Below, piece after piece: positions 31,413 through 39,335 of a DNA stretch of 48,536 nucleotides. Numbering within the stretch: the first letter of the stretch is position 1; the number at the start of each line of letters is the position of its first letter. Both the position numbers and the translations under genes were made by a program. The notes below the pieces were generated by a model. The model was not told where the DNA came from. It ran no database searches and saw only the letters and a program-made list of their open reading frames with translations. The stretch comes from Actinomadura sp. GC306 (GTDB taxonomy: Bacteria > Actinomycetota > Actinomycetes > Streptosporangiales > Streptosporangiaceae), in the NCBI RefSeq assembly GCF_004348665.1, contig NZ_SMKM01000016.1, forward strand, positions 1 through 48,536, in the 5' to 3' direction.

Positions 31413-31428
31413 AATCCTTATAAGGATT
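31413..31428. promoter_or_regulatory. Perfect 16-bp palindrome between the ACAD operon and the GntR gene
   Basis: AATCCTTATAAGGATT is fully self-complementary, 15 bp before the ACAD ATG and 75 bp before the GntR GTG. It is unlike motifs A and B. In an area this GC-rich an AT-rich perfect palindrome is striking. It is the obvious candidate for the operator of the divergent GntR/FadR-type regulator, possibly autoregulatory. CTTATAAG inside it could also overlap a -10 region. Confidence 0.65.
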
Positions 31429-31503
31429 GAAAGTCTTGTAGTCCATCGCGGCCGGGGTTAGACTCCCGGCCATGCTCCGCGCCCTCAGCGGGAGGCCCGC
31501 TGC

Positions 31504-32310
31504 GTGACCGACGCCCGCCGCAGCCCCGTCGCCCAGCACCGCATCGCCGAGATCGTCGCCGCGGAACTGCGCGCCCGCATCCTGGCGGGCGAGGACGGCT
31601 ACCGCCTGCCCACCCAAGACCAGCTCGTCAAGGAGTTCGGCGTCAGCCACCCGTCCGTCCGCGAGGCCCTGCGGATCCTGGAGACCGAGGGCCTGGTGAC
31701 GGTCCGGCGCGGCAGCGTCGGCGGCGCCGAGGTGCACCGCCCCGACGGCTCCTCGGCGGCCTACCACCTGGGCCTCGCCCTCCAGGGCGGCCGGGTCACG
31801 CTCGGCGACCTCGCCGCCGGGCTGCGGGAGCTGGAGCCGATGTGCGCCGCCCAGTGCGCCGAGCGGGAGGACAGGCACGAGACCGTCGTCCCCGCGCTCA
31901 ACGCCAGCGTGGACGCGTCGGCGGCCCTGGTCGGCGACGGCGTCGCGTTCACGCAGGCCGCCCGCGAGTTCCACGACCTGGTCGTCGGGTTCGCCTCGAA
32001 CGCGACCGTCCGCTACGTGGTCAGCGGCCTTGTGGCGCTGTGGTCCGTCCAGGAGGAGGCGTGGGCGGAGGCGCTCACCCGGCGCGGTGAGTACCCCACC
32101 GAGGAGGAGGCGGACGGCGCCGTCCACGCCCACCGGCGGCTCGTCGAGGAGATCGCGGCGGGCCGCGCGCGGGAGGCGGAGCGGGTCGCCCGCGCCCACC
32201 TGGCCGCCACGCAGGCGCTGCTGCTCGACCGCTTCGACGACGGGGTGGTGAACGTGTCGTCCGCCGCGTCCCGCCAGGCGATCCGGTCGGGCCGCCACCT
32301 GCGGCTCTAG
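31504..32310 (+). CDS. GntR-family (FadR/FCD subfamily) transcriptional regulator
   Basis: A 268-residue regulator. The winged helix-turn-helix is LPTQDQLVKEFGVSHPSVREALRILETEGLVTVRRG, about residues 35-70. The C-terminal FCD-type helical domain has histidines and acids (FHDLVVGFASN, AHRRLVEEIAAG, AHLAATQ) at positions that bind metal or carboxylate ligands in relatives. FadR-type proteins respond to acyl-CoAs or organic acids. GTG at 31504 follows GGGAGG. Its position across the 16-bp palindrome from the ACAD operon makes local control likely. It converges with the SDR at 32319. Confidence 0.93.
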   Translation: MTDARRSPVAQHRIAEIVAAELRARILAGEDGYRLPTQDQLVKEFGVSHPSVREALRILETEGLVTVRRGSVGGAEVHRPDGSSAAYHLGLALQGGRVTLGDLAAGLRELEPMCAAQCAEREDRHETVVPALNASVDASAALVGDGVAFTQAAREFHDLVVGFASNATVRYVVSGLVALWSVQEEAWAEALTRRGEYPTEEEADGAVHAHRRLVEEIAAGRAREAERVARAHLAATQALLLDRFDDGVVNVSSAASRQAIRSGRHLRL

Positions 32311-32318
32311 CGGAACGG

Positions 32319-33095
32319 CTAGCGGGCGGTCCAGCCGCCGTCGATGACGATCGTCTGCCCGGTGACGTACCGCCCGGCGTCGCTCGCCAGCCACAGGACG
32401 GCGCCCGCGAAGTCCTCGGCGCTCCCCTCCCCGGGGAGCGGCGTGTTGCGCCGCAGCCAGGCGCCCGAGCGCTCGTCGTCGTACATCGCGCCGGTGATCT
32501 CGCTGCGGAAGAACCCGGGGGCGACGGTGTTCACCCGGATGGAGTGCCGCGCCCACTGCACGGCCAGCTCCGCCGTCAGCCCGGACAGCCCGTGCTTACT
32601 GGCGGCGTAGGACGCCTGCGGGATGCCGGGGATGCCGACGTGCCCGCTGATCGACGACACGTTCACGATGGACCCCCGCCCCACCGCGGCCATGTGCGGG
32701 AAGACGTTCTGGCACAGCCGGAACGGCGCGACGAGGTTGAGCTCCAGCGTCCGCCGCACCCCGTCGGCGGCCTCCCGCTCGGCCGGGGCGCGGTTGACGA
32801 AGTCGCCCGCCGCGTTCACCAGGATCTCGGGCGGGCCGAGGCCGGCGGCGACGCGCGGGACGACCTCCGCGAGCCGGTCGCCGTCCAGCAGGTCGCAGCC
32901 GACCGCGAGGCCGCCGATCTCGTCGGCCAGCTTCACCAGGCGGTCGTAGCGGCGGGCGACGACGGCCACCCGCGCGCCGGCCGACGCGAGCGTGCGGGCG
33001 AGCGTCTCGCCGAGCCCGGACGACGCCCCCGTCACCACCGCGACCCGGCCGGTGAGGCCGAACCGCCGCAGCGCCTCCGGCAGGTCGGGATCCAT
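32319..33095 (-). CDS. Short-chain dehydrogenase/reductase
   Basis: A 258-residue SDR: TGASSGLGETLA, arginines in VVARRYDRL suggesting NADP, NAAG, serine in NVSSISG, catalytic YAASK, and a normal C-terminal GRYVTGQTIVIDGGWTAR. It belongs to the FabG-like group. GGAGGAG stands 3 bp before the ATG. It is the third gene of a minus-strand run: amidohydrolase 34197, alcohol dehydrogenase 33110 and this SDR, with gaps of 10 and 14 bp. Sequential alcohol oxidations are plausible, but the substrate is unknown. Confidence 0.92.
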   Translation of the reverse strand: MDPDLPEALRRFGLTGRVAVVTGASSGLGETLARTLASAGARVAVVARRYDRLVKLADEIGGLAVGCDLLDGDRLAEVVPRVAAGLGPPEILVNAAGDFVNRAPAEREAADGVRRTLELNLVAPFRLCQNVFPHMAAVGRGSIVNVSSISGHVGIPGIPQASYAASKHGLSGLTAELAVQWARHSIRVNTVAPGFFRSEITGAMYDDERSGAWLRRNTPLPGEGSAEDFAGAVLWLASDAGRYVTGQTIVIDGGWTAR

Positions 33096-33109
33096 GGGCT
33101 CCTCCGGCG

Positions 33110-34186
33110 CTAGACGATCACGGTCCGGACGCCTTCGGCGCGGGATGCCAGGGCGAGGCCGTCGTTGACCTCGTCGAGCTTGATCCGGCGGGAGACCAGC
33201 GACCCCAGGTCGAGCCGGCCGGCCTCGGCGAGGCGGACGAAGCGCGGGACGTCGCGGAGGACCTGGGCTCCGCCGACGGCGGAACCCGCGAGGCGCTTGC
33301 CGGAGAAGACCGCCTGGAGGGCCGGCAGCGTCAGGGCCGCGCCCGGCGGCGGCATGCCGACGAGCGTCACCGTCCCCTCGACCCGCGCCATCTCGAACGC
33401 CTGCGCCATCAGCTCGGGCCGCCCGACGACCTCGAAGGCGTAGTCGGCGCCCTGCCCGCCGGTCAGCTCCCGGACCTGCGCGACCGGGTCGGCCGCCGCC
33501 GGGTCGACGGCGTGCGTGGCGCCGGCGCGCAGGCTCGACTCGCGGCGGCCCGGCACGGGGTCCACGGCGATGATGACGGCGGCGCCGGCGATGCGCGCCC
33601 CCTGCACCACCGACTGCCCGACGCCCCCGCAGCCGATGACCGCGACGCTGGAGCCGGGGACGACGGCGGCGGTGTTGAGGACGGCGCCCACCCCGGTCGT
33701 GACCCCGCACCCGAGAAGGGCGAGCTGCTCGTCCGGGAGGCCGGTCTCCACCGGCACCACGGAAGCCTCGTGCACGACCATGGCCTCGGCGAACGTCCCG
33801 CACCCGCACAGCGCGGGCGCCCACCGGCCGCCGCCGAGGTCGAACCGGGGCGCCGCCTTGACGACCGGGCCGAGTTCGCAGTGGTTCGACAGGCCGCCGA
33901 CGCACCGCGGGCAGTGGCCGCAGGCGGGCGAGACCGACGCGAGGACCCGGTCCCCGGCGCGCACCCGGCGCACCTCCCGCCCGGTCTCCGCCACGATTCC
34001 GCAGCCCTCGTGGCCGGGGACGATCGGCAGCGGCAGCGCGGAGCGCCCCTCGATCACGTTGAGGTCGGTGTGGCAGATGCCGCTGGCGGTGACGCGGACG
34101 AGGACGTCCCGCGGCCCCACCGCCGGGACGGGCAGGTCCTCGATCACCAGCGGGCGGCCGGCGGCGTGCGCGACGGCGACCTTCAC
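33110..34186 (-). CDS. Zinc-dependent alcohol dehydrogenase (MDR family)
   Basis: A 358-residue medium-chain dehydrogenase. Catalytic zinc ligands are C38 (GICHTDL) and H59-E60 (GHEGCG). The structural zinc site is C89, C92, C95 and C103. The Rossmann motif is GCGGVGQSVVQGA followed by DPVPGRR, where the aspartate favours NAD. The ending SRRIKLDEVNDGLALASRAEGVRTVIV is typical of class III / aryl-alcohol type enzymes. GTG is the start codon. It would oxidise a primary or secondary alcohol to the carbonyl. Confidence 0.95.
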   Translation of the reverse strand: MKVAVAHAAGRPLVIEDLPVPAVGPRDVLVRVTASGICHTDLNVIEGRSALPLPIVPGHEGCGIVAETGREVRRVRAGDRVLASVSPACGHCPRCVGGLSNHCELGPVVKAAPRFDLGGGRWAPALCGCGTFAEAMVVHEASVVPVETGLPDEQLALLGCGVTTGVGAVLNTAAVVPGSSVAVIGCGGVGQSVVQGARIAGAAVIIAVDPVPGRRESSLRAGATHAVDPAAADPVAQVRELTGGQGADYAFEVVGRPELMAQAFEMARVEGTVTLVGMPPPGAALTLPALQAVFSGKRLAGSAVGGAQVLRDVPRFVRLAEAGRLDLGSLVSRRIKLDEVNDGLALASRAEGVRTVIV

Positions 34187-34196
34187 CGGGCGGCCC

Positions 34197-35393
34197 TCAC
34201 CGGGCGGCCACGGGGTCGGGCAGGCCGAGCAGGCCGGCGGTGTTGCCGCGCAGCACCTTGCGGGTGGCCTCGGCGTCGCAGGCCGACAGCCGGGGGACGT
34301 AGTCGCGGGGCTCGCGCAGCCCCTCCGGGTGCGGGTAGTCCGAGCCGAACAGGACGTGGTCGGCGCCGATGGCGTCGATGAGCCCGGCCACGTCGTCCTC
34401 CGGGAACGGGCAGACCCACAGGTGCTCGGCGAGCGCCCGGCTGGGGCGCGGGGGCAGCTCTCCCCCGATCATGGGGCCGCGGCGGCCGAGGGCGGCGGCC
34501 TTGTCGACGGTCTTGAACAGCGGCCCGAGCCAGCTCGAACCGTTCTCGATCGAGACGATCCGCACCCCGGGATGGCGGCCGAACAGGTTGTGCAGCGTCA
34601 GGGCGATCAGGGTGTCGACGACCGGCCGCTCGGTGTTGCAGAGCGCCCACTGGAGCGGCGACTGCAGGTGCGAGGGGTTGGCCGGGTTCTCCGACCAGTG
34701 GGTGCCGTAGAAGTGCTGGTAGCCGCTGTTGGACACGTGGAACACCACGGGGACGCCCGCCTCCGCCGCGGTGGCCCAGAACGGGTCGAAGACCGGGTCG
34801 GCCGGGGAGCGGCCTCCCTGCGGGCCGGGGCAGAGGTGGACGAGGCGGGCCCCGGCGCCGATGACCCGGCGCAGCTCGGCCACCGCACGGTCGACGTCGA
34901 GCAGCGACAGCATCGGCACGCCGAAGATCCGGCCGTCCGCGCCGTACCCCCAGTCCTCTTCGAGCCAGCGGTTGAACGCCCGGAGGCTGGCGTAGGTCAG
35001 CTCGACGTCGTCCCGCATCTCGTACTCGACCGCGACGCCGAGGGTGGGCAGCATGATCGTGGCTTCGAGGCCCTGGTCGTCCATCAGGGCCAGGCGGTCC
35101 GGCTTCCGCGTGAACTCGGGGTGGTCCTTGGCGTTGATGACCTCGCGGTGGGTGAACCCGTCGGCGACGCCGCCGGCGAACAGCCCCTGGAGGGCGCCGG
35201 GCGCCGAGGCGTGGTCGCCGGGCATCACGCTCATGAACGTCCGGCGGCCGCGCAGGAAGATCCGGCCGAGTCCGTCCGCGCCCCGCCGGACCCGCACCGT
35301 CTCGTCCCGGAAGCGCGCCTCGATGTGCCGGGAGAAGCAGTCGTCGGGCTCGTAGTAGTGCCCGTCCGCGTCGATCAGCCGATACTCCAGCAC
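34197..35393 (-). CDS. Amidohydrolase-2 (PF04909) protein, copy 3
   Basis: A 398-residue TIM-barrel protein. The metal motif is DADGHYYEP at about residues 8-16, the barrel histidine lies in FHVSNSGYQHFYG and the late aspartate in GSDYPHPEGLREP. The shared segments SIENGSSWLGPLFK and GADHVLFGSDYPHPEGL show it is closest to copy 1 at 8072. It starts a three-gene operon with an alcohol dehydrogenase and an SDR. The linked dehydrogenases suggest it handles a hydroxylated intermediate, but the reaction is unknown. A 22-bp near-palindrome lies 55 bp upstream. Confidence 0.9.
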   Translation of the reverse strand: MLEYRLIDADGHYYEPDDCFSRHIEARFRDETVRVRRGADGLGRIFLRGRRTFMSVMPGDHASAPGALQGLFAGGVADGFTHREVINAKDHPEFTRKPDRLALMDDQGLEATIMLPTLGVAVEYEMRDDVELTYASLRAFNRWLEEDWGYGADGRIFGVPMLSLLDVDRAVAELRRVIGAGARLVHLCPGPQGGRSPADPVFDPFWATAAEAGVPVVFHVSNSGYQHFYGTHWSENPANPSHLQSPLQWALCNTERPVVDTLIALTLHNLFGRHPGVRIVSIENGSSWLGPLFKTVDKAAALGRRGPMIGGELPPRPSRALAEHLWVCPFPEDDVAGLIDAIGADHVLFGSDYPHPEGLREPRDYVPRLSACDAEATRKVLRGNTAGLLGLPDPVAAR

Positions 35394-35447
35394 GGTGCAC
35401 CTCCGGACGGCCCGTGGGCGGGCATCGCGGCCACTACTAAGGCCGCT

Positions 35448-35469
35448 AGTAAGTGAGTACCCAATTACT
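35448..35469. promoter_or_regulatory. 22-bp near-palindrome upstream of amidohydrolase copy 3
   Basis: The element begins AGTAAGTG and ends CAATTACT around a central GTAC, with 2 mismatched pairs in 11. AGTGAG inside it is a motif B left half, but the central CG is absent, so it may be a variant motif B or a different regulator's site. It overlaps the stop codon of the SnoaL-like gene (35468-35470). Confidence 0.45.
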
Positions 35470-35890
35470 ACTGTTCCACCGCCGGTTCGGGGGCGTCAAG
35501 GAACGGCCCGTCCAGGGTCGCGAGCAGCAGGTGCGTGTCCTGCTGGAACACCCGGATCTCGGCGACGAGCCCGGCCGCGAACGAGAACAGCTCGACGACG
35601 TCCACGGTCGCCGCCCGGCCCGTCGCCTTGGCCGTCCACGTCTGCGCGGTGATCTGGACGACCTGCTCGCCGCACCCGAGGATGCGCGGGGCGGAGATCG
35701 TCCGGTCCCAGTGGCGCGCGAACACCGCGCCCATCTCCGCCATCCCCGCCCGGCCCCGGTGCCGGCCGCCGTGCGGCAGCGACTCCGGCTGCTGGATCCG
35801 GAACTCCGGGTGGAGCAGCCCGAACGCGCCGTCGACGTCGCCGGCCCGGAACCGCCGCGCCATCTCCTCGACCAGCTCCACGCCGTTCAC
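35468..35890 (-). CDS. SnoaL-like / NTF2-fold protein
   Basis: A 140-residue single-domain protein: VELVEEMARRFRAGDVDGAFGLLHPEFRIQQP, then GRAGMAEMGAVFARHWD, and strands TAQTWTAKATGRAATVDVVELFSF and LVAEIRVFQQDTHLLLATL. This is the cone-shaped NTF2/SnoaL fold used by polyketide cyclases, ketosteroid isomerases and limonene epoxide hydrolases. No catalytic residue set is clear enough to choose. GTG at 35890 overlaps the CoA-transferase stop (GTGA); GTG at 35896 is an alternative. It is third in the LLM - CoA-transferase - SnoaL operon. Confidence 0.87.
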   Translation of the reverse strand: MNGVELVEEMARRFRAGDVDGAFGLLHPEFRIQQPESLPHGGRHRGRAGMAEMGAVFARHWDRTISAPRILGCGEQVVQITAQTWTAKATGRAATVDVVELFSFAAGLVAEIRVFQQDTHLLLATLDGPFLDAPEPAVEQ

Positions 35891-38205
35891 AGCCACTCGC
35901 CCTCCGCCTGCCGGGCGACCTTCGCGGCTAGGAGTCCGTCGATATCGTCCCTGCCCAGGCCCAGCTCGGTGAGCACCTCCACGGTGTGCTCGCCGACGCC
36001 GGGGAGCATCAGCCGCGGGCCGGTGCCGGTCATCGGGCCGCCGGCCGCCGGGCCGCACCGCAGCAGCGGGCCGATCTGCTCGAAGCGGCCCCAGCCCGGC
36101 GTCCCGTACGCCACCGCCCGGCCGAGCCGGCGGTTCACCGGGTCGTCGAGGACGGCGCGGCGGAAGCCGTCCCGGTCCAGGGGCTCGATCGGCTCGGCGG
36201 GCAGGCCGAGAGCGCGCAGGCGGCCGGCCCACGCGGCGGCGGGCGCCGTCGCGAACGCCGCTTCGAGCACCCGCTCGGCCTCCCGCGCGGCGGCGTCGGC
36301 CGCGCCGCCGCGCAGCGGCGCGTAGGCCGCGGGCAGCGACGCGGCCTCGGGGAGGGCGGCCAGCCGCCGCCATCCCTCCTCGTCGGGGACGACCAGCGCG
36401 AACCAGGCGCCGTCGCCGCCCTCGTAGATGCGGTAGCCGGGGCCGTAGCCGGTCTGCCCGGCGTCCAGCTCGGGGCCGCGCACCGGCTCGCCGTCGCGCA
36501 GGAACACGCCGGACCGCAGCAGCATCCCGGCGCCGAGCAGGCTGGTCGCCACGCGGCGGCCCCCGCCGTCCACCGCGCGGGCGTACAGGCCGGCCAGCAC
36601 GCCGGTCGCGGCGACCCATCCCCCCGACATGTCGATCGGGATCCACGTTGCCGCCAGCGGGTCGTTGCCGGCGCCGCCCACGGCCCGCTCGAAGCCGGTC
36701 AGCGCCTGCATGAGCGCGTCGTTGCCGGGGAGGGCCGCCCGGGGGCCGGACGTGCCGAACGCGCTGGCGTGGCAGTAGACCGCGTCCGGGTTCAGGCGGG
36801 CGACGGTCTCCTCGTCGATGCCGAGCCGCTCGGAGACCCCGACGCGGAAGTTGTGCACGACCACGTCGGCCCATTCCAGGAGCCGCTCGACGGCGGGGCG
36901 CGCCTCGGGCGCGGCGATGTTCAGCGCCACGCTGCGCTTGCCCCGCTGGCACGCCGCGACGGCGTAGGCGGCGGCGCGCATGGCCTCGCCGCCGGGCGGC
37001 TCGACCTTGACGACGTCCGCGCCGAGGTCGGCGAGGATCTGCGCGGCGAGGGGGCCCGCCACGAAGGCCGAGAAGTCCACGACCCGCAGGCCGGCGAGCA
37101 GGTCCGCCGCCGCACTCCCGGACGGCTCGGGCGGGGCCGGGGTGCCGTGGCGAGCGGTGCCGAGCGGGCGCACGGAGATGGGCGAGCCGACGAGGACGTC
37201 CCGGTGCGCGCCGTCCCGCCGCCGCACGGCCAGCCCGGTCTCCGCGAGATGGGGGTCGGACAGGGCCTCGCCGGGGCCGAGCACCGGCTCGCACGCGATT
37301 CCGGCCGCGCGCAGGAGCCCGATCCACTCGTCCCGCGGCCGGGTGGCGAAGAACGACACCCAGCGCCTGGCCCGCTCGCCGAGCCGCCCGTTCACCTGGT
37401 CGGTGTAGTAGCCCTCGGCGGAGGGCTCGTCGCCGAGGACCTCGATCAGCCTGGCGTACATGCCCTTGCCGCCGAACCACACCTGGACCAGCTCGCCGTC
37501 GGCGCAGCGGTAGAGGAAGTTCGGGTAGGTCGAGCCCTTCTCCCAGTAGCCCTCGACCTCGGGGGCGGCGCGCTCCGACCGGCCGACCATGCAGCCGAGG
37601 GTGGCGAGCATCCCGTCGTAGAGGGAGGTCTCGGCCCAGCCGCCGGTGCCCGTCCGCGCGCGGTGCCGCAGCAGGGCGAGCACCGAGGCGGTGAGCAGCG
37701 ACGCCGTCCCCATGCCGGACGCCTGGACGTCCACGAAGATCGGTCCGGGCCGGTGGCCGGCGAGCTGGGTGCAGAACCCGGCGCTCGCCTCCACCAGCAG
37801 GCCGTAGTCCGCGACGGATCCCTTGGCGGTGCGGCTCGGCCTGCACCGGGCGTGGACGAGGGACGGGTTCACCGGCAGCAGGTCGCGGTAGCCGAGCCCG
37901 CGGCCCTCCACGAGCGCCTCGGGCCCGTAGGCGAGGACGACGTCCGCGTCGCGGAGCAGCGCGAACACCTCGTCCCGGTCGCCGGTCGCGACGGTCTTCT
38001 TGTCGCGGTGCCACGCCCGGCTCCAGGTCAGGCCGCGGTCGATGGGCACCGGCTCCGCGCCCACCACCCGGACGACGGCGGCGCCGAGGTCGGCGAGCAG
38101 CATGCCCGGGACGCCGCCCGCCGGTCCGAGGCCGAGGTCGCCGGCACCGGCGGCGAGCTCGACGACCGCGAGCCCGGCGCACGGCTTCTCCGACTGGGCG
38201 CTCAC
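35887..38205 (-). CDS. Double-domain CaiB/BaiF (class III) CoA-transferase
   Basis: A 772-residue fusion of two class III CoA-transferase domains, roughly 1-355 and 370-772; the family norm is about 400. Domain 2 is canonical: VVDFSAFVAGPLAAQILADLGADVVKVEPP, VVHNFRVG and the ending PRLMLPGVGEHTVEVL. Domain 1 is more divergent at its start (GLGPAGGVPGMLLADLGAAVVRV). Both retain an aspartate at the catalytic position: D159 in PIFVDVQASG and D525 in WIPIDMSGG. Single-chain double enzymes may replace heterodimers such as BbsEF. It moves CoA between acids, activating a carboxylate without ATP. GTG at 38205 overlaps the LLM gene stop. Confidence 0.93.
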   Translation of the reverse strand: MSAQSEKPCAGLAVVELAAGAGDLGLGPAGGVPGMLLADLGAAVVRVVGAEPVPIDRGLTWSRAWHRDKKTVATGDRDEVFALLRDADVVLAYGPEALVEGRGLGYRDLLPVNPSLVHARCRPSRTAKGSVADYGLLVEASAGFCTQLAGHRPGPIFVDVQASGMGTASLLTASVLALLRHRARTGTGGWAETSLYDGMLATLGCMVGRSERAAPEVEGYWEKGSTYPNFLYRCADGELVQVWFGGKGMYARLIEVLGDEPSAEGYYTDQVNGRLGERARRWVSFFATRPRDEWIGLLRAAGIACEPVLGPGEALSDPHLAETGLAVRRRDGAHRDVLVGSPISVRPLGTARHGTPAPPEPSGSAAADLLAGLRVVDFSAFVAGPLAAQILADLGADVVKVEPPGGEAMRAAAYAVAACQRGKRSVALNIAAPEARPAVERLLEWADVVVHNFRVGVSERLGIDEETVARLNPDAVYCHASAFGTSGPRAALPGNDALMQALTGFERAVGGAGNDPLAATWIPIDMSGGWVAATGVLAGLYARAVDGGGRRVATSLLGAGMLLRSGVFLRDGEPVRGPELDAGQTGYGPGYRIYEGGDGAWFALVVPDEEGWRRLAALPEAASLPAAYAPLRGGAADAAAREAERVLEAAFATAPAAAWAGRLRALGLPAEPIEPLDRDGFRRAVLDDPVNRRLGRAVAYGTPGWGRFEQIGPLLRCGPAAGGPMTGTGPRLMLPGVGEHTVEVLTELGLGRDDIDGLLAAKVARQAEGEWL

Positions 38206-39191
38206 GGCGCGGCCCCGCCCGGGACGACGAGCCGCGGCAGCACTTCGTTCGCGGCGAGTTCCACGATGCCGAGGGTGTCCTCGTGCGCGGCCGGGGAGAT
38301 GACGATGTGCCGGGCCCCGGCGTCCACGTACTCCTGGAGCCGGGCGGCGACCTGCTCCGGGGTTCCGGCGGGGGCGATGCGGTCGAGCATGGCGGCCGGC
38401 TTGTCCCCGTACGCCCCGCCGAGGAAGGCCGCCACCTCGTCGCGTGCGCGGTCGCCGTCGCGGCGGACGGAGCAGTACACGTAGGCGGCCCATTCGAAGC
38501 CGGCCAGGTCGCGGCCGATGGCCCGCGCCTCGTCCCGGATCGCGCGCACCGAGCGGCCGTAGGCGCCCGGCGACACCAGGTAGGGCATCCAGCCGTCGCC
38601 CGACCGGGCGGCGCGGCGCATCGCGGGCTCCCCCCGCCCGGACACCAGCAGCGGCGGCCCGCCCTCCTGCATCGCGGGGGCATCGGCCCCCGGCGGGCGG
38701 ACGGGGTACAGCTCCGCGTCGTCGAAGCCGAAGAACTTCCCGTGGTGGGTGACCGGTCCGCCCCGCCACAGCGCCCGCAGGATTTCCATGGACTCGTCGG
38801 TGCGGGCGCCGCGCTCGGCGACCGGGACCCCGGCTGCCTCGAACTCGGCGCGGAACTCGCCGCCGACGCCCACGCCGACCGCGAGCCGGCCGCCCGAACG
38901 GGAGTCGAGGTCGGCGAGCTGCTTGGCCGCGACCACCGGGTGGTAGAGCGGCAGGACCAGGACGGCGGCGCCGACGCGCACCCGCTCGGTCCACGCGGTC
39001 AGCAGCGCGAGGCGGGTGATCGCCTCGCCGGTCGGGCCCGGCGGCAGGACATGGCCGCCCTGCCAGACCGAGGAGATGGGGAGGCGCTCGGCCGCGGCCA
39101 GCCAGCGCCGGTCCGGCTCGGGGATCGCCGCCGCCCCGAGGGTGAGGGGTCCGGGAGTGAGGGGTCCGAAGGTGAGGGGATCGTCCGACAA
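38202..39191 (-). CDS. LLM-class (F420-dependent type) flavin oxidoreductase
   Basis: A 329-residue luciferase-like monooxygenase-fold protein. Marks are TAWTERVRVGAAVLVLPLYHPVVAAKQLADLDSRSGGRLAVGVGVGG, YHP-type cofactor positions, FDDAELYPVRPP, PPLLVSGRGEPAMRRAARSGDGWMPYL and a late TPEQVAARLQEYVDAG. In actinobacteria this group mostly uses F420, but FMN is possible. The TTG start at 39191 is chosen for a perfect GGAGGAG six bases ahead. Its N-terminus contains a DNA-level repeat encoding PLTFG, PLTPG and PLTLG. It heads an operon with the CoA-transferase and SnoaL-like genes. Confidence 0.88.
   Translation of the reverse strand: MSDDPLTFGPLTPGPLTLGAAAIPEPDRRWLAAAERLPISSVWQGGHVLPPGPTGEAITRLALLTAWTERVRVGAAVLVLPLYHPVVAAKQLADLDSRSGGRLAVGVGVGGEFRAEFEAAGVPVAERGARTDESMEILRALWRGGPVTHHGKFFGFDDAELYPVRPPGADAPAMQEGGPPLLVSGRGEPAMRRAARSGDGWMPYLVSPGAYGRSVRAIRDEARAIGRDLAGFEWAAYVYCSVRRDGDRARDEVAAFLGGAYGDKPAAMLDRIAPAGTPEQVAARLQEYVDAGARHIVISPAAHEDTLGIVELAANEVLPRLVVPGGAAP
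39143..39180. repeat. 15-bp tandem repeat (2.5 copies) in the LLM gene 5' end
   Basis: Units TGAGGGGTCCGGGAG, TGAGGGGTCCGAAGG and a partial TGAGGGG lie head to tail. On the coding (minus) strand they encode repeated Pro-Leu-Thr-x-Gly. Copy number here could vary between strains and would only lengthen the N-terminal tail. Confidence 0.85.
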
Positions 39192-39254
39192 CCCGGGCTC
39201 CTCCGGTCGGTGGCCGGGCCGGCGCCGGACGGCGCCGACGGCCCGAAGATAGCA

Positions 39255-39298
39255 AAGGCTCACTTTCTTACGGAAGCAACGTATAGTGAGCGCACACT
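39255..39298. promoter_or_regulatory. Motif B operator with an extra half-site in a divergent promoter
   Basis: AGTGAGCGCACACT at 39285-39298 matches motif B exactly at its four-base arms (AGTG, CACT). GGCTCACTTTC at 39258-39268 provides a second, single half-site. The region separates the LLM gene (minus, 39191) from the DUF35 gene (plus, 39336). The full site is 37 bp before the latter's ATG. Confidence 0.6.
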
Positions 39299-39335
39299 TC
39301 CTTTGCCGGCCCGAGGAGCCCGCCGGAGGGGCGCC

